From Novosphingobium sp. (lineage in GTDB: Bacteria > Pseudomonadota > Alphaproteobacteria > Sphingomonadales > Sphingomonadaceae), in NCBI GenBank assembly GCA_028697875.1, contig JAQVEQ010000064.1, positions 1-13,673 on the forward strand: a DNA stretch of 13,673 nt, in the 5' to 3' direction. Of the stretch, positions 6,350 to 13,186 are shown one piece after another. The notes beneath the pieces are model-generated. The model was not told the origin of the DNA. It saw nothing but the letters and a program-made list of their open reading frames with translations, and made no database searches. The number at the start of each line of letters is the position of its first letter. Position 1 is the stretch's first letter. The position numbers and the translations under genes are program-made.

Positions 6350-6375
6350 ACGTGTCCCTGACAAAGGAGACGAAA

Positions 6376-6579
6376 ATGCCCAAACTGAAGACCAAGAGCG
6401 GTGTGAAGAAGCGCTTCAAGCTTACCGCGACCGGCAAGGTGAAGCACGGCGTGGCCGGCAAGCGCCACCGCCTGATCAGCCACAACGGCAAGTATATCCG
6501 CCAGAACCGCGGGACCGACGTGATCTCTGACGCTGACGCGAAGACGATCAAGAAGTGGGCCCCCTACGGCCTCAACTGA
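6376..6579 (+). CDS. rpmI: Ribosomal protein L35 (bL35)
   Basis: A 67-residue, very basic protein of the large ribosomal subunit. MPKLKTKSGVKKRFK is the family's hallmark N-terminus, followed by GKRHRLISHN (28-37 region) and a lysine-rich C-terminal helix ending WAPYGLN. The length agrees with bL35. The start ATG at 6376 has a strong AAAGGAG ribosome-binding site (6363-6369) six bases upstream; a longer reading from 6352 would place that site inside the gene. rplT follows after 17 nt, as in most bacteria. infC, often directly upstream in other genomes, is absent from this window. Confidence 0.98.
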   Translation: MPKLKTKSGVKKRFKLTATGKVKHGVAGKRHRLISHNGKYIRQNRGTDVISDADAKTIKKWAPYGLN

Positions 6580-6596
6580 GACAGGAGTACTAGCCA

Positions 6597-6953
6597 ATGC
6601 CCCGTATCAAACGTGGTGTAACCACGCGCGCCAAGCACAAGCGGATTCTGGATCAGGCGAAGGGCTATCGCGGCCGTCGCAAGAACACGATTCGCATCGC
6701 CCGCCAAGCTGTCGAGAAGGCCGGCCAGTACGCCTATCGCGACCGCAAGGTGAAGAAGCGGAATTTCCGCGCCCTGTGGATCCAGCGTATCAACGCTGCC
6801 GTTCGCGCCGAAGGCCTGAGCTATTCGCAGTTCATGCATGGCGTGAAGCTCGCCGGCATCGAACTGGACCGCAAGGTCATGGCCGACCTCGCCATGAACG
6901 AAGGCAATGCCTTCGCGGCGATCGTCGCACAGGCGAAGCAGAGCCTGGCCTGA
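6597..6953 (+). CDS. rplT: Ribosomal protein L20 (bL20)
   Basis: A 118-residue basic protein that binds 23S rRNA and is needed early in assembly of the large subunit. It starts MPRIKRGVTTRAKHKRIL and has the long basic helix GYRGRRKNTIRIARQAVEKA (23-42), the arm that threads into rRNA. KRNFRALWIQRINAA (54-68) matches the L20 signature. AGGAG (6583-6587) precedes the ATG by 9 nt. It is co-transcribed with rpmI. In well-studied bacteria L20 also acts as a translational repressor of its own operon. A strong hairpin at 7021-7052 marks the probable end of the transcript; pheS is not directly next, unlike in many genomes. Confidence 0.98.
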   Translation: MPRIKRGVTTRAKHKRILDQAKGYRGRRKNTIRIARQAVEKAGQYAYRDRKVKKRNFRALWIQRINAAVRAEGLSYSQFMHGVKLAGIELDRKVMADLAMNEGNAFAAIVAQAKQSLA

Positions 6954-6975
6954 ACGGTCCGGCAGGCCTTTCCGG

Positions 6976-6998
6976 TTAACGGCAATAGCTGTCGTTAA
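6976..6998 (+). other. AT-rich inverted repeat after rplT
   Basis: TTAACGGCA (6976-6984), loop ATAGC, then TGTCGTTAA (6990-6998): a 9-bp stem with one G-U pair, 23 nt after the rplT stop. It lacks a U-run and precedes the stronger terminator hairpin. It may protect the mRNA 3' end or be a protein-binding site. Confidence 0.5.
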
Positions 6999-7020
6999 AC
7001 GCGAAACGGCAACAATATCA

Positions 7021-7052
7021 GGGGCGTGCGCAGTAAAAATTGCGCGCGCCCC
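7021..7052 (+). terminator. Probable rpmI-rplT terminator
   Basis: GGGGCGTGCGCA (7021-7032) pairs with TGCGCGCGCCCC (7041-7052) in a 12-bp stem containing a single G-U, with the 8-nt loop GTAAAAAT. Only three T residues follow, so the U-tract is short, but the stem is by far the strongest in this region and lies where the ribosomal-protein transcript should end. Confidence 0.7.
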
Positions 7053-7081
7053 TTTCGCGTGCGGTAAGTTCGCGCTATCTC
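7053..7081 (+). promoter_or_regulatory. Weak candidate promoter for the AraC-family gene
   Basis: TTTCGCG (7053-7059), 14 nt, then GCTATCTC (7074-7081). The second element fits GCTANAWC at all but one position; the first is poor. Transcription would then start near 7088, inside the inverted repeat at 7082-7102, which would make that repeat an operator rather than an RNA hairpin. Confidence 0.3.
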
Positions 7082-7132
7082 TGCCTATCGGAAGGGTAGG
7101 CAAATACAGCCCCTTCCATTGGGGGAAAAGGC
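7082..7132 (+). promoter_or_regulatory. Overlapping inverted repeats in the AraC-gene leader
   Basis: Three structures can be drawn. H1: TGCCTATC (7082-7089) with GGTAGGCA (7095-7102), 8 bp with one G-U, loop GGAAG. H2: GGAAGGG (7090-7096) with CCCTTCC (7111-7117), 7 perfect pairs, 14-nt loop. H3: GCC-CC-TTCC (7109-7117) with GGAA-AA-GGC (7124-7132), which buries the AAAAGG ribosome-binding site (7126-7131). H2 excludes both H1 and H3, so the leader could switch between a masked and an open ribosome-binding site. As DNA, TGCCTA-N9-TAGGCA could also be an autoregulatory operator. No folding calculation was made. Confidence 0.4.
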
Positions 7133-7138
7133 GACTGC

Positions 7139-8020
7139 ATGGCCGCAAGGTGCAATATCGATGTGCGGTTTTTTCCACCTCCACCGGAGCTGGACGGCTG
7201 TTTTTCGACATTCTACCGGGCGATCTTCACCATGCCGGATGGTGAAAGGGTCAAGGACTACCTGCAGCCCGAATGGGGCAATATGCGGTTTTTCCGGGGC
7301 GATGCGCCCGATGCCCAGGTGGCGGGCGGAGATCGCCTGTCGCGTGCGCGTTTCACCGCGACCGGTCCCAGTGCACTGCCGACCGAATTCCATCTCGGCA
7401 CCACGCGCATGTGGGGCGTGGGCCTCTTCCCGCTGGGGTGGGCCAAGTTCATGCTCGCGCCCGCTGGCGAACTGGCCAATGGGCTGGTCGATGGCGAAAC
7501 GCATCCCGCTTACGCCAATTTCGCGGATCTCGCGGCCAACCTGTTCGAGGACGAGCCGGACGACGAACGCGAATATTGCCGGCTGCTGGGCCGCTTCCTG
7601 GAGCTGAACCGGCCCCATCCCGACCAGGACAGGATCATCGCGGTCCATGCCGCGCTGGTCGATCCTGCGCTGGTCAGCGTGTCCGAAATGGCCGACCGTG
7701 CGGGGCTCAGCCAGCGCACGCTGGAAAGGCTGTGCCGCCGCGCCTTCGGCTTTTCGCCCAAGCGGCTGTTGCGGCGCCAGCGCTTCATGCGCAGCCTGGC
7801 GGCCTTCATGCTGGCCAAGGGGACGGAACGGAGCTGGTCCGATGCGATCGATCCCCACTATCACGACCAGGCGCATTTCGTGCGCGACTTCCGGGCTTTC
7901 ATGACCATGAGCCCGCGCCAGTATGCCGCGCTCGAGCATCCGATCCTGACCGCGTTCATGCCGGAAAGGGCGCGGATCTGGGGCTCGCCCGCGCAGACGC
8001 TCGACAGGCCCGAACGCTAG
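7139..8020 (+). CDS. AraC-family transcriptional regulator
   Basis: A 293-residue protein. The C-terminal part (about 170-265) is an AraC/XylS DNA-binding domain with two helix-turn-helix units: VSEMADRAGLSQRTLERLCR (181-200) and the linker GFSPKRLLRRQRF (204-216), then YHDQAHFVRDFRAF (241-254) and MSPRQYAAL, the usual end of the domain. The N-terminal 165 residues (FHLGTTRMWGVGLFPLGW at 84-101) are a ligand/effector domain resembling those of AraC proteins common in sphingomonads; I see no clear cupin motif and the effector is unknown. ATG at 7139 has AAAAGG (7126-7131) seven bases upstream. The gene lies between rplT and pheS on the same strand, bounded by a terminator upstream and the pheS promoter downstream, so it is probably a separate transcription unit. 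A structured leader precedes it. Targets cannot be told from the sequence. Confidence 0.9.
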   Translation: MAARCNIDVRFFPPPPELDGCFSTFYRAIFTMPDGERVKDYLQPEWGNMRFFRGDAPDAQVAGGDRLSRARFTATGPSALPTEFHLGTTRMWGVGLFPLGWAKFMLAPAGELANGLVDGETHPAYANFADLAANLFEDEPDDEREYCRLLGRFLELNRPHPDQDRIIAVHAALVDPALVSVSEMADRAGLSQRTLERLCRRAFGFSPKRLLRRQRFMRSLAAFMLAKGTERSWSDAIDPHYHDQAHFVRDFRAFMTMSPRQYAALEHPILTAFMPERARIWGSPAQTLDRPER

Positions 8021-8046
8021 CATTCCCCCACATCCGGAGGCGCCCG

Positions 8047-8075
8047 TTGCGGATTCGCTCGGCAGGCCCTAGAGC
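8047..8075 (+). promoter_or_regulatory. Candidate pheST promoter
   Basis: TTGCGGA (8047-8053), 14 nt, then CCTAGAGC (8068-8075), followed by GCGCCCC (8076-8082). Spacing and the GC-rich stretch after the -10 match the rpmI element, so the two translation operons may share control. The predicted leader is about 35 nt. No Phe-rich leader peptide was seen, which argues against the E. coli-type attenuation. Confidence 0.55.
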
Positions 8076-8116
8076 GCGCCCCAATTCAGTCAGGAATCCG
8101 CCGAGGAGTATTTAAG

Positions 8117-9229
8117 GTGACGATCGAAACGATGGGCAGCGAAGCGCTGGCGCGCATCGCCGCGGCCGACGATGCGGCCGCGCTGGAAAGCCTGCGGGTC
8201 GAATTCCTCGGCAAGCAGGGCTCGGTTTCCGCCCTGCTCAAGACGCTCGGCAAAATGAGCCCGGAGGACCGCCAGGTCGAGGGGCCCAAGATCCACGCCC
8301 TGCGCGAATCCGTGCAGAATGCGCTGGCCGAACGCAAGGCGGCGCTCGATGCCGCGGCGCTGGCGCAGAAGCTGGCGGCGGAAACGCTCGACCTGACGCT
8401 GCCCGCGCCGGAAGTGCCGCAGGGCTCGGTTCACCCGGTCAGCCAGGTGATGGACGAACTGGCGGAAATCTTCGCCGACATGGGTTTCGCCGTCGCCACC
8501 GGGCCGGAGATCGAGGACGACTGGCACAACTTCACCGCGCTCAACATGCCGGAAAGCCACCCGGCGCGCGCCATGCACGATACGTTCTACCTGCCCGACG
8601 AGGCGCCCGGCGGCGGCCGGATGGTGCTGCGCACGCATACCAGCCCGGTGCAGGTCCGCAGCATGAAGGCGCAGGGCGCGCCGATCCGCATCATCGCCCC
8701 GGGCCGCGTCTATCGCAGCGATAGCGACGCGACCCACACGCCGATGTTCCACCAGGTCGAAGGGCTGGTGATTGGCGAGGGCATTCATCTCGGCCATCTC
8801 AAGTGGACGCTGGAAACCTTTCTCAAGGCCTTCTTCGAGCGTGAGGACATCGTCCTGCGCCTGCGCCCGTCCTATTTCCCCTTCACCGAACCGTCCGTGG
8901 AAGTCGACGTCGGCTTCGCGATCGAAAGCGGGTCCGATGGAAAGGACAGGCGGGTGCTCGGCGGCAGCGGCGATGAACCCGGCCATGGCTGGATGGAACT
9001 GCTCGGCAGCGGGATGGTCAACCGCCGGGTGATCGAAATGTCCGGGCTCGACCCCGACAAGTGTCAGGGCTTCGCCTTCGGCGTCGGCGTCGATCGCCTT
9101 GCGATGCTGAAATACGGGATGGACGATTTGCGCGCTTTCTTCGACGGCGACGTGCGCTGGCTCAGGCACTACGGCTTCTCGCACCTCGATCAGCCGACCC
9201 TTTCCGCAGGCGTGGGAGCACGCGCATGA
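8117..9229 (+). CDS. pheS: Phenylalanyl-tRNA synthetase alpha subunit
   Basis: Catalytic subunit of the (alpha-beta)2 class II enzyme that charges tRNA-Phe. The 370 residues comprise an N-terminal coiled-coil arm (about 1-95, LRVEFLGKQGSVSALLKTL), which contacts tRNA, and the catalytic core. Motif 1 begins near HPVSQVMDELAEIFADMGF (106-124). Motif 2 includes LRTHTSPVQVRSM (171-183) and PGRVYRSDSDATHTPMFHQ (195-213). RPSYFPFTEPSVEVDV (250-265), GWMELLGSGMV (291-301) and motif 3 GFAFGVGVDRLAMLKYG (318-334) complete the active site. The GTG start at 8117 is supported by a strong GAGGAG (8103-8108) eight bases upstream; a later ATG at codon 6 would be too far from it. The stop overlaps the pheT start as ATGA, implying translational coupling that keeps the subunits at equal amounts. 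Confidence 0.97.
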   Translation: MTIETMGSEALARIAAADDAAALESLRVEFLGKQGSVSALLKTLGKMSPEDRQVEGPKIHALRESVQNALAERKAALDAAALAQKLAAETLDLTLPAPEVPQGSVHPVSQVMDELAEIFADMGFAVATGPEIEDDWHNFTALNMPESHPARAMHDTFYLPDEAPGGGRMVLRTHTSPVQVRSMKAQGAPIRIIAPGRVYRSDSDATHTPMFHQVEGLVIGEGIHLGHLKWTLETFLKAFFEREDIVLRLRPSYFPFTEPSVEVDVGFAIESGSDGKDRRVLGGSGDEPGHGWMELLGSGMVNRRVIEMSGLDPDKCQGFAFGVGVDRLAMLKYGMDDLRAFFDGDVRWLRHYGFSHLDQPTLSAGVGARA

Positions 9230-11619
9230 AGTTCTCCCTCACCTGGCTCAAGCAGTACCTCGAAACCGGCGCCGACGCGGCGGAGATCTCGGCCAAGCTC
9301 AACGCCATCGGCATCGAAGTCGAAGGGATCGAGGACCCGGCGGAAAAGCTCGCCGGTTTCCGCGTGGCGAAAGTGCTGACCGCCAGGCCGCACCCCGATG
9401 CGGACAAGCTGCAGGTGCTGACCGTCGACACTGGCGAGGGCGAACCGTTGCAGGTCGTCTGCGGTGCGGCCAATGCCCGCGCCGGGCTGGTCGGCGTGCT
9501 CGGTACGGCGGGCGCAGTGGTCCCGGCCAACGGGATGCAGTTGCGCAAGTCGGCCATTCGCGGCGTCGAATCGAACGGCATGATGTGTTCGACGCGCGAA
9601 CTCGAACTGGGCGACGATCACGAAGGCATCATCGAACTGCCGGCAGACGCGCCGGTCGGCACGCCGATCGCGGAGTATCACGGTACGTCGCCGGTGTTCG
9701 ACGTGGCGATTACGCCCAACCGCCCGGACTGCATGGGCGTTTACGGGATCGCGCGCGATCTCGCCGCCGCCGGGCTCGGCACGCTCAAGCCGCTCGGTAT
9801 CCAGCCGGTTGCGGGCAGCTTCCCCTGTCCGGTCGCCATCCGCACCGACGATCCCGATGGATGCCCGGCCTTCTTCGGCCGCGTGATCCGGGGCGTGACC
9901 AACGGCGCCTCGCCCGAATGGATGCAGGAGACCTTGCGCGCGGCGGGCCAGCGGCCGATTTCGGCACTGGTCGACATTACCAATTACGTGATGCTTGCCT
10001 TCGGCCGCCCGGCCCATGCCTACGATCTTGCCAAGCTGACCGGCGCGGTGTTCGCGCGCCGGGCGAAGGAAGGCGAGGAACTGCTCGCGCTCAACGAGAA
10101 GACTTACAAGCTCACCCCGGAAATGACGGTGATCGCGGACGAGGCCCATGCGCTGGGCCTTGGCGGCATCATGGGCGGCGAAGGCTCGGGTTGCGAGGAA
10201 GGGACGACCGACGTCCTGCTGGAGATCGCCTATTTCGATCCGGAACGGATCGGTGCGACAGGGCGCGCGCTCGGCCTTGCGACCGATGCCCGCAGCCGTT
10301 TCGAACGGGGCGTGGATCCGGCCTTCATGGATGCCGGGCTCGATCTGCTTACCGGCCTGATTCTCGAAATCTGCGGGGGTGAGGCTTCCGAGCCGGTTCG
10401 TGCAGGCCAGGCGCCGCTGGGAACCAGGACGGTGGCTTACGACCCGGCGCTGGCGGAAACGCTTGGCGGGGTGGCGATCCCGGCGGACGAGCAGAAGCGC
10501 ATCCTGGCTGCGCTCGGCTTCGAAGCCGGCGCGGACTGGCAGGTTGCCGTGCCCAGCTGGCGGCCCGATGTCGACGGCGCGCCCGATATCGTCGAGGAAG
10601 TCGTTCGCATCCACGGGCTCGACAATATCGTCAGCGTCGCCCTGCCGCGCGCGGATGGCGTGGCCCGTCCGACCGCGACGCCGGAACAGGTGACCGAGCG
10701 CCGGGTGCGCCGGGCCGCCGCGGCGCGCGGGCTGAACGAAGCCGTGACCTGGTCGTTCCTCCCCGAAGCGCAGGCCGGGCATTTCGCGGACGGCAATGCG
10801 GTCCTCTGGACGCTTGAAAACCCGATCAGCGAAGACATGAAGACCATGCGCCCCTCGCTGCTGCCGGGGCTGTTGGCTGCGGCCAAGCGCAATGAGGACC
10901 GTGGCGCGTCCTCGGTCCGCCTGTTCGAGATTGGGCGGCGTTACCTGCGCGGGGCCGACGGCACGAGCGACGAGCGGCTGACGCTCGGCGTGCTGCTGGC
11001 GGGCGAGAAGACGCCGCGCGGCTGGGCCACCGGCAAGGCCGTGGGCTTCGACGCGTTCGACGCCAAGGCCGAGGCGGAAGCGCTGCTCGGGGCGGCCGGT
11101 GCGCCGGTCGGCAATCTCATGGTCATGGGCGAGGCGGGCGAGCAGTTCCATCCGGGCCAGTCGGCCACCTTGCGGCTGGGGCCGAAGAACGTGCTGGCGC
11201 GTTTCGGCACGCTGCACCCCGCAACGCTGGAAGCCTTCGACATCGAAGGCCCGGTGGCCGCGGTCGAGATCTACCTCGATGCGGTCCCGGCCAGGAAGAG
11301 CGGCGGTTCGTTCGCCCGCACGGCCTACGCGCCGCCCGCGCTGCAGTCGGTCAGCCGCGACTTCGCCTTCCTCGTCGATGCCGACAAGCCCGCCGGGGAC
11401 GTGCTGCGGGCGGTGAGGAGCGCGGACAAGGCCAACATCGTCGATGCCCGGGTGTTCGACGACTTCCGCGGCCAGGGCGTGCCCGAAGGCAAGAAGTCGC
11501 TGGCGATCGAGATCACGCTCCAGCCGGGCGAGAAGAGCTACACCGACGAGGAGATCAAGGCGATTTCCGACAAGGTCGTGGCTGCTGCCGCCAAGCAGGG
11601 CGCCGAGCTGCGCGGCTGA
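9226..11619 (+). CDS. pheT: Phenylalanyl-tRNA synthetase beta subunit
   Basis: Partner of PheS, 797 residues, full length for the bacterial beta subunit. In order: the start MKFSLTWLKQYL; a tRNA-binding OB fold (about 40-150, HPDADKLQVLTVD at 56-68); the B3/B4 editing domain (about 210-385), with RPAHAYD (261-267) and LLEIAYF (331-337), where H264 and E333 probably correspond to the editing-site His and Glu of the Thermus enzyme; B5 (about 400-468, ending VVRIHGLDNI); a catalytic-like core (about 475-690); and a C-terminal ferredoxin-fold anticodon-binding domain (704-796, SVSRDFAFLVDAD...KSLAIEITLQ). It binds tRNA and clears mischarged Tyr-tRNA-Phe. The start at 9226 overlaps the pheS stop by four bases and has GGGAG (9214-9218) upstream; longer readings of the frame run inside pheS and are not real. 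prfC follows after 14 nt. Confidence 0.97.
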   Translation: MKFSLTWLKQYLETGADAAEISAKLNAIGIEVEGIEDPAEKLAGFRVAKVLTARPHPDADKLQVLTVDTGEGEPLQVVCGAANARAGLVGVLGTAGAVVPANGMQLRKSAIRGVESNGMMCSTRELELGDDHEGIIELPADAPVGTPIAEYHGTSPVFDVAITPNRPDCMGVYGIARDLAAAGLGTLKPLGIQPVAGSFPCPVAIRTDDPDGCPAFFGRVIRGVTNGASPEWMQETLRAAGQRPISALVDITNYVMLAFGRPAHAYDLAKLTGAVFARRAKEGEELLALNEKTYKLTPEMTVIADEAHALGLGGIMGGEGSGCEEGTTDVLLEIAYFDPERIGATGRALGLATDARSRFERGVDPAFMDAGLDLLTGLILEICGGEASEPVRAGQAPLGTRTVAYDPALAETLGGVAIPADEQKRILAALGFEAGADWQVAVPSWRPDVDGAPDIVEEVVRIHGLDNIVSVALPRADGVARPTATPEQVTERRVRRAAAARGLNEAVTWSFLPEAQAGHFADGNAVLWTLENPISEDMKTMRPSLLPGLLAAAKRNEDRGASSVRLFEIGRRYLRGADGTSDERLTLGVLLAGEKTPRGWATGKAVGFDAFDAKAEAEALLGAAGAPVGNLMVMGEAGEQFHPGQSATLRLGPKNVLARFGTLHPATLEAFDIEGPVAAVEIYLDAVPARKSGGSFARTAYAPPALQSVSRDFAFLVDADKPAGDVLRAVRSADKANIVDARVFDDFRGQGVPEGKKSLAIEITLQPGEKSYTDEEIKAISDKVVAAAAKQGAELRG

Positions 11620-11633
11620 TTCCAGGGTAAAGC

Positions 11634-13154
11634 ATGACGTCCAATCGCCGCACTTTCGCGATCATCTCGCACCCCGACGCGGGTAAGACCACGCTGACCG
11701 AAAAGCTCCTGCTGCAAGGCGGGGCGATCCATCTGGCGGGCGAGGTCAAGGCGCGCGGCCAAGCGCGTCGCGCCCGTTCCGACTGGATGAAGATCGAGCA
11801 GCAACGCGGCATTTCGGTCACTTCCAGCGTCATGACGTTCGAGAAGGACGGCGTGACGTTCAACCTGCTCGACACGCCGGGGCACGAGGACTTCTCCGAA
11901 GACACCTACCGCACGCTGACGGCCGTGGACTCCGCGATCATGGTGATCGACGCGGCCAAGGGTATCGAGCCGCAGACCCGCAAGCTGTTCGAGGTCTGCC
12001 GGTTGCGTTCGGTCCCGATCATCACTTTCGTCAACAAGGTCGACCGCGAAGGGCGCAGCCCGTTCGAAACGCTCGACGAAGTGGCCGATGCCCTGGCGCT
12101 CGACGTGTCGCCGCAGAGCTGGCCGGTCGGCATGGGCGGGACGTTCCAGGGCATTCTCGACTTCGCGACCGGCGAGGTCAGCCGTCCCGAAGGCGACAGC
12201 AGGGAATTCCTCGGCAAGCGGGAACGGGCCGAACTGCCCGAGGATATCGCCGAGGAAGCCGAACTGGCGCAGGCGGGTTATCCCGAATTCGATCTCGAGG
12301 CCTACCGTCACGGGGATCTGACGCCGGTCTATTTCGGCTCGGCGCTCAAGAACTTCGGTGTGACCGAACTGATCGACGCGATCGCCAGATACGCTCCGCC
12401 GCCACGGCCGCAGCCGAGCGAGGAGGGCGAAATCAGCCCCGAGCGCGACGAAGTGACCGGCTTCATCTTCAAGGTCCAGGCCAATATGGACCCGCAGCAC
12501 CGCGACCGCATCGCGTTCATGCGCATGGTGTCCGGCACTTTCAAGCGCGGCATGAAACTGACGCCATCCGGCCTTGGCAAGCCGATCGCCATCCATTCGC
12601 CGATCATGTTCTTCGCGCAGGACCGCGAACTGGCCGACACGGCGGAAGCGGGCGACATTATCGGCATTCCCAATCACGGCACCTTGCGCGTGGGCGATAC
12701 GCTGTCGGAAAAGAACACCGTGCGCTTCACCGGCCTGCCGAACTTCGCGCCGGAAATCCTGCGCCGCGTGGCGCTGAAGGACCCGACCAAGACCAAGCAG
12801 CTCAGGAAGGCGCTCGACGACTTGTCGGAAGAGGGCGTGATCCAGGTCTTCTACCCCGAACTCGGCGGGCAGTGGATCGTGGGCGTCGTCGGCCAGCTTC
12901 AGCTTGATGTGCTCGTTTCGCGGCTGGAGGCGGAATACAAGGTCGAGGCGATGCTGGAAGCCGCCCCCTTCGATACGGCGCGCTGGCTCAAGGGCGACGG
13001 CAAGGTGATCGACCAGTTCGCCCAGTTCAACCGTGCGAACCTCGCCAAGGACCGCGACGGCGACCCGGTATTCCTCGCCAGGTCGGCCTGGGATGTCGGC
13101 TACCAGCAGGAAAAGAACCCCGAAATCGCATTCAACGCCACCAAGGAGCGTTGA
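11634..13154 (+). CDS. prfC: Peptide chain release factor 3
   Basis: GTPase that removes RF1/RF2 from the ribosome after peptide release. The 506 residues are about 20 fewer than E. coli RF3, but all parts are present. G1 is SHPDAGKTT (12-20); switch I is RGISVTSS (58-65), the RF3-type sequence; G3 is DTPGHEDF (80-87); G4 is NKVD (134-137); and G5 is GSALKNFG (235-242). Domain II spans about 273-360 (GFIFKVQANMDPQHRDRIAF), and the RF3 C-terminal domain about 367-500, with VGQLQLDVLVSRLEAEY (419-435). The RF3-like HPDAGKT (not the HVDHGKT of other factors) separates it from EF-G and BipA. The ATG at 11634 has AGGG (11624-11627) upstream and follows pheT by 14 nt, so it is likely part of the pheST transcript. 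Confidence 0.96.
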   Translation: MTSNRRTFAIISHPDAGKTTLTEKLLLQGGAIHLAGEVKARGQARRARSDWMKIEQQRGISVTSSVMTFEKDGVTFNLLDTPGHEDFSEDTYRTLTAVDSAIMVIDAAKGIEPQTRKLFEVCRLRSVPIITFVNKVDREGRSPFETLDEVADALALDVSPQSWPVGMGGTFQGILDFATGEVSRPEGDSREFLGKRERAELPEDIAEEAELAQAGYPEFDLEAYRHGDLTPVYFGSALKNFGVTELIDAIARYAPPPRPQPSEEGEISPERDEVTGFIFKVQANMDPQHRDRIAFMRMVSGTFKRGMKLTPSGLGKPIAIHSPIMFFAQDRELADTAEAGDIIGIPNHGTLRVGDTLSEKNTVRFTGLPNFAPEILRRVALKDPTKTKQLRKALDDLSEEGVIQVFYPELGGQWIVGVVGQLQLDVLVSRLEAEYKVEAMLEAAPFDTARWLKGDGKVIDQFAQFNRANLAKDRDGDPVFLARSAWDVGYQQEKNPEIAFNATKER

Positions 13155-13186
13155 AGAGGGGGCGAGGGCACCATACCTTCCCGTCC

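Noticed and set aside
8076..8116. Search for a Phe-rich leader peptide and attenuator before pheS
   Set aside because: The predicted leader is about 35 nt with no short frame rich in Phe codons and no strong hairpin plus T-run.
9190..11217. 675-codon minus-strand open frame opposite pheT
   Set aside because: Shadow of pheT. Long antisense frames are expected at this GC content; the product is Arg/His-rich with no known motif.
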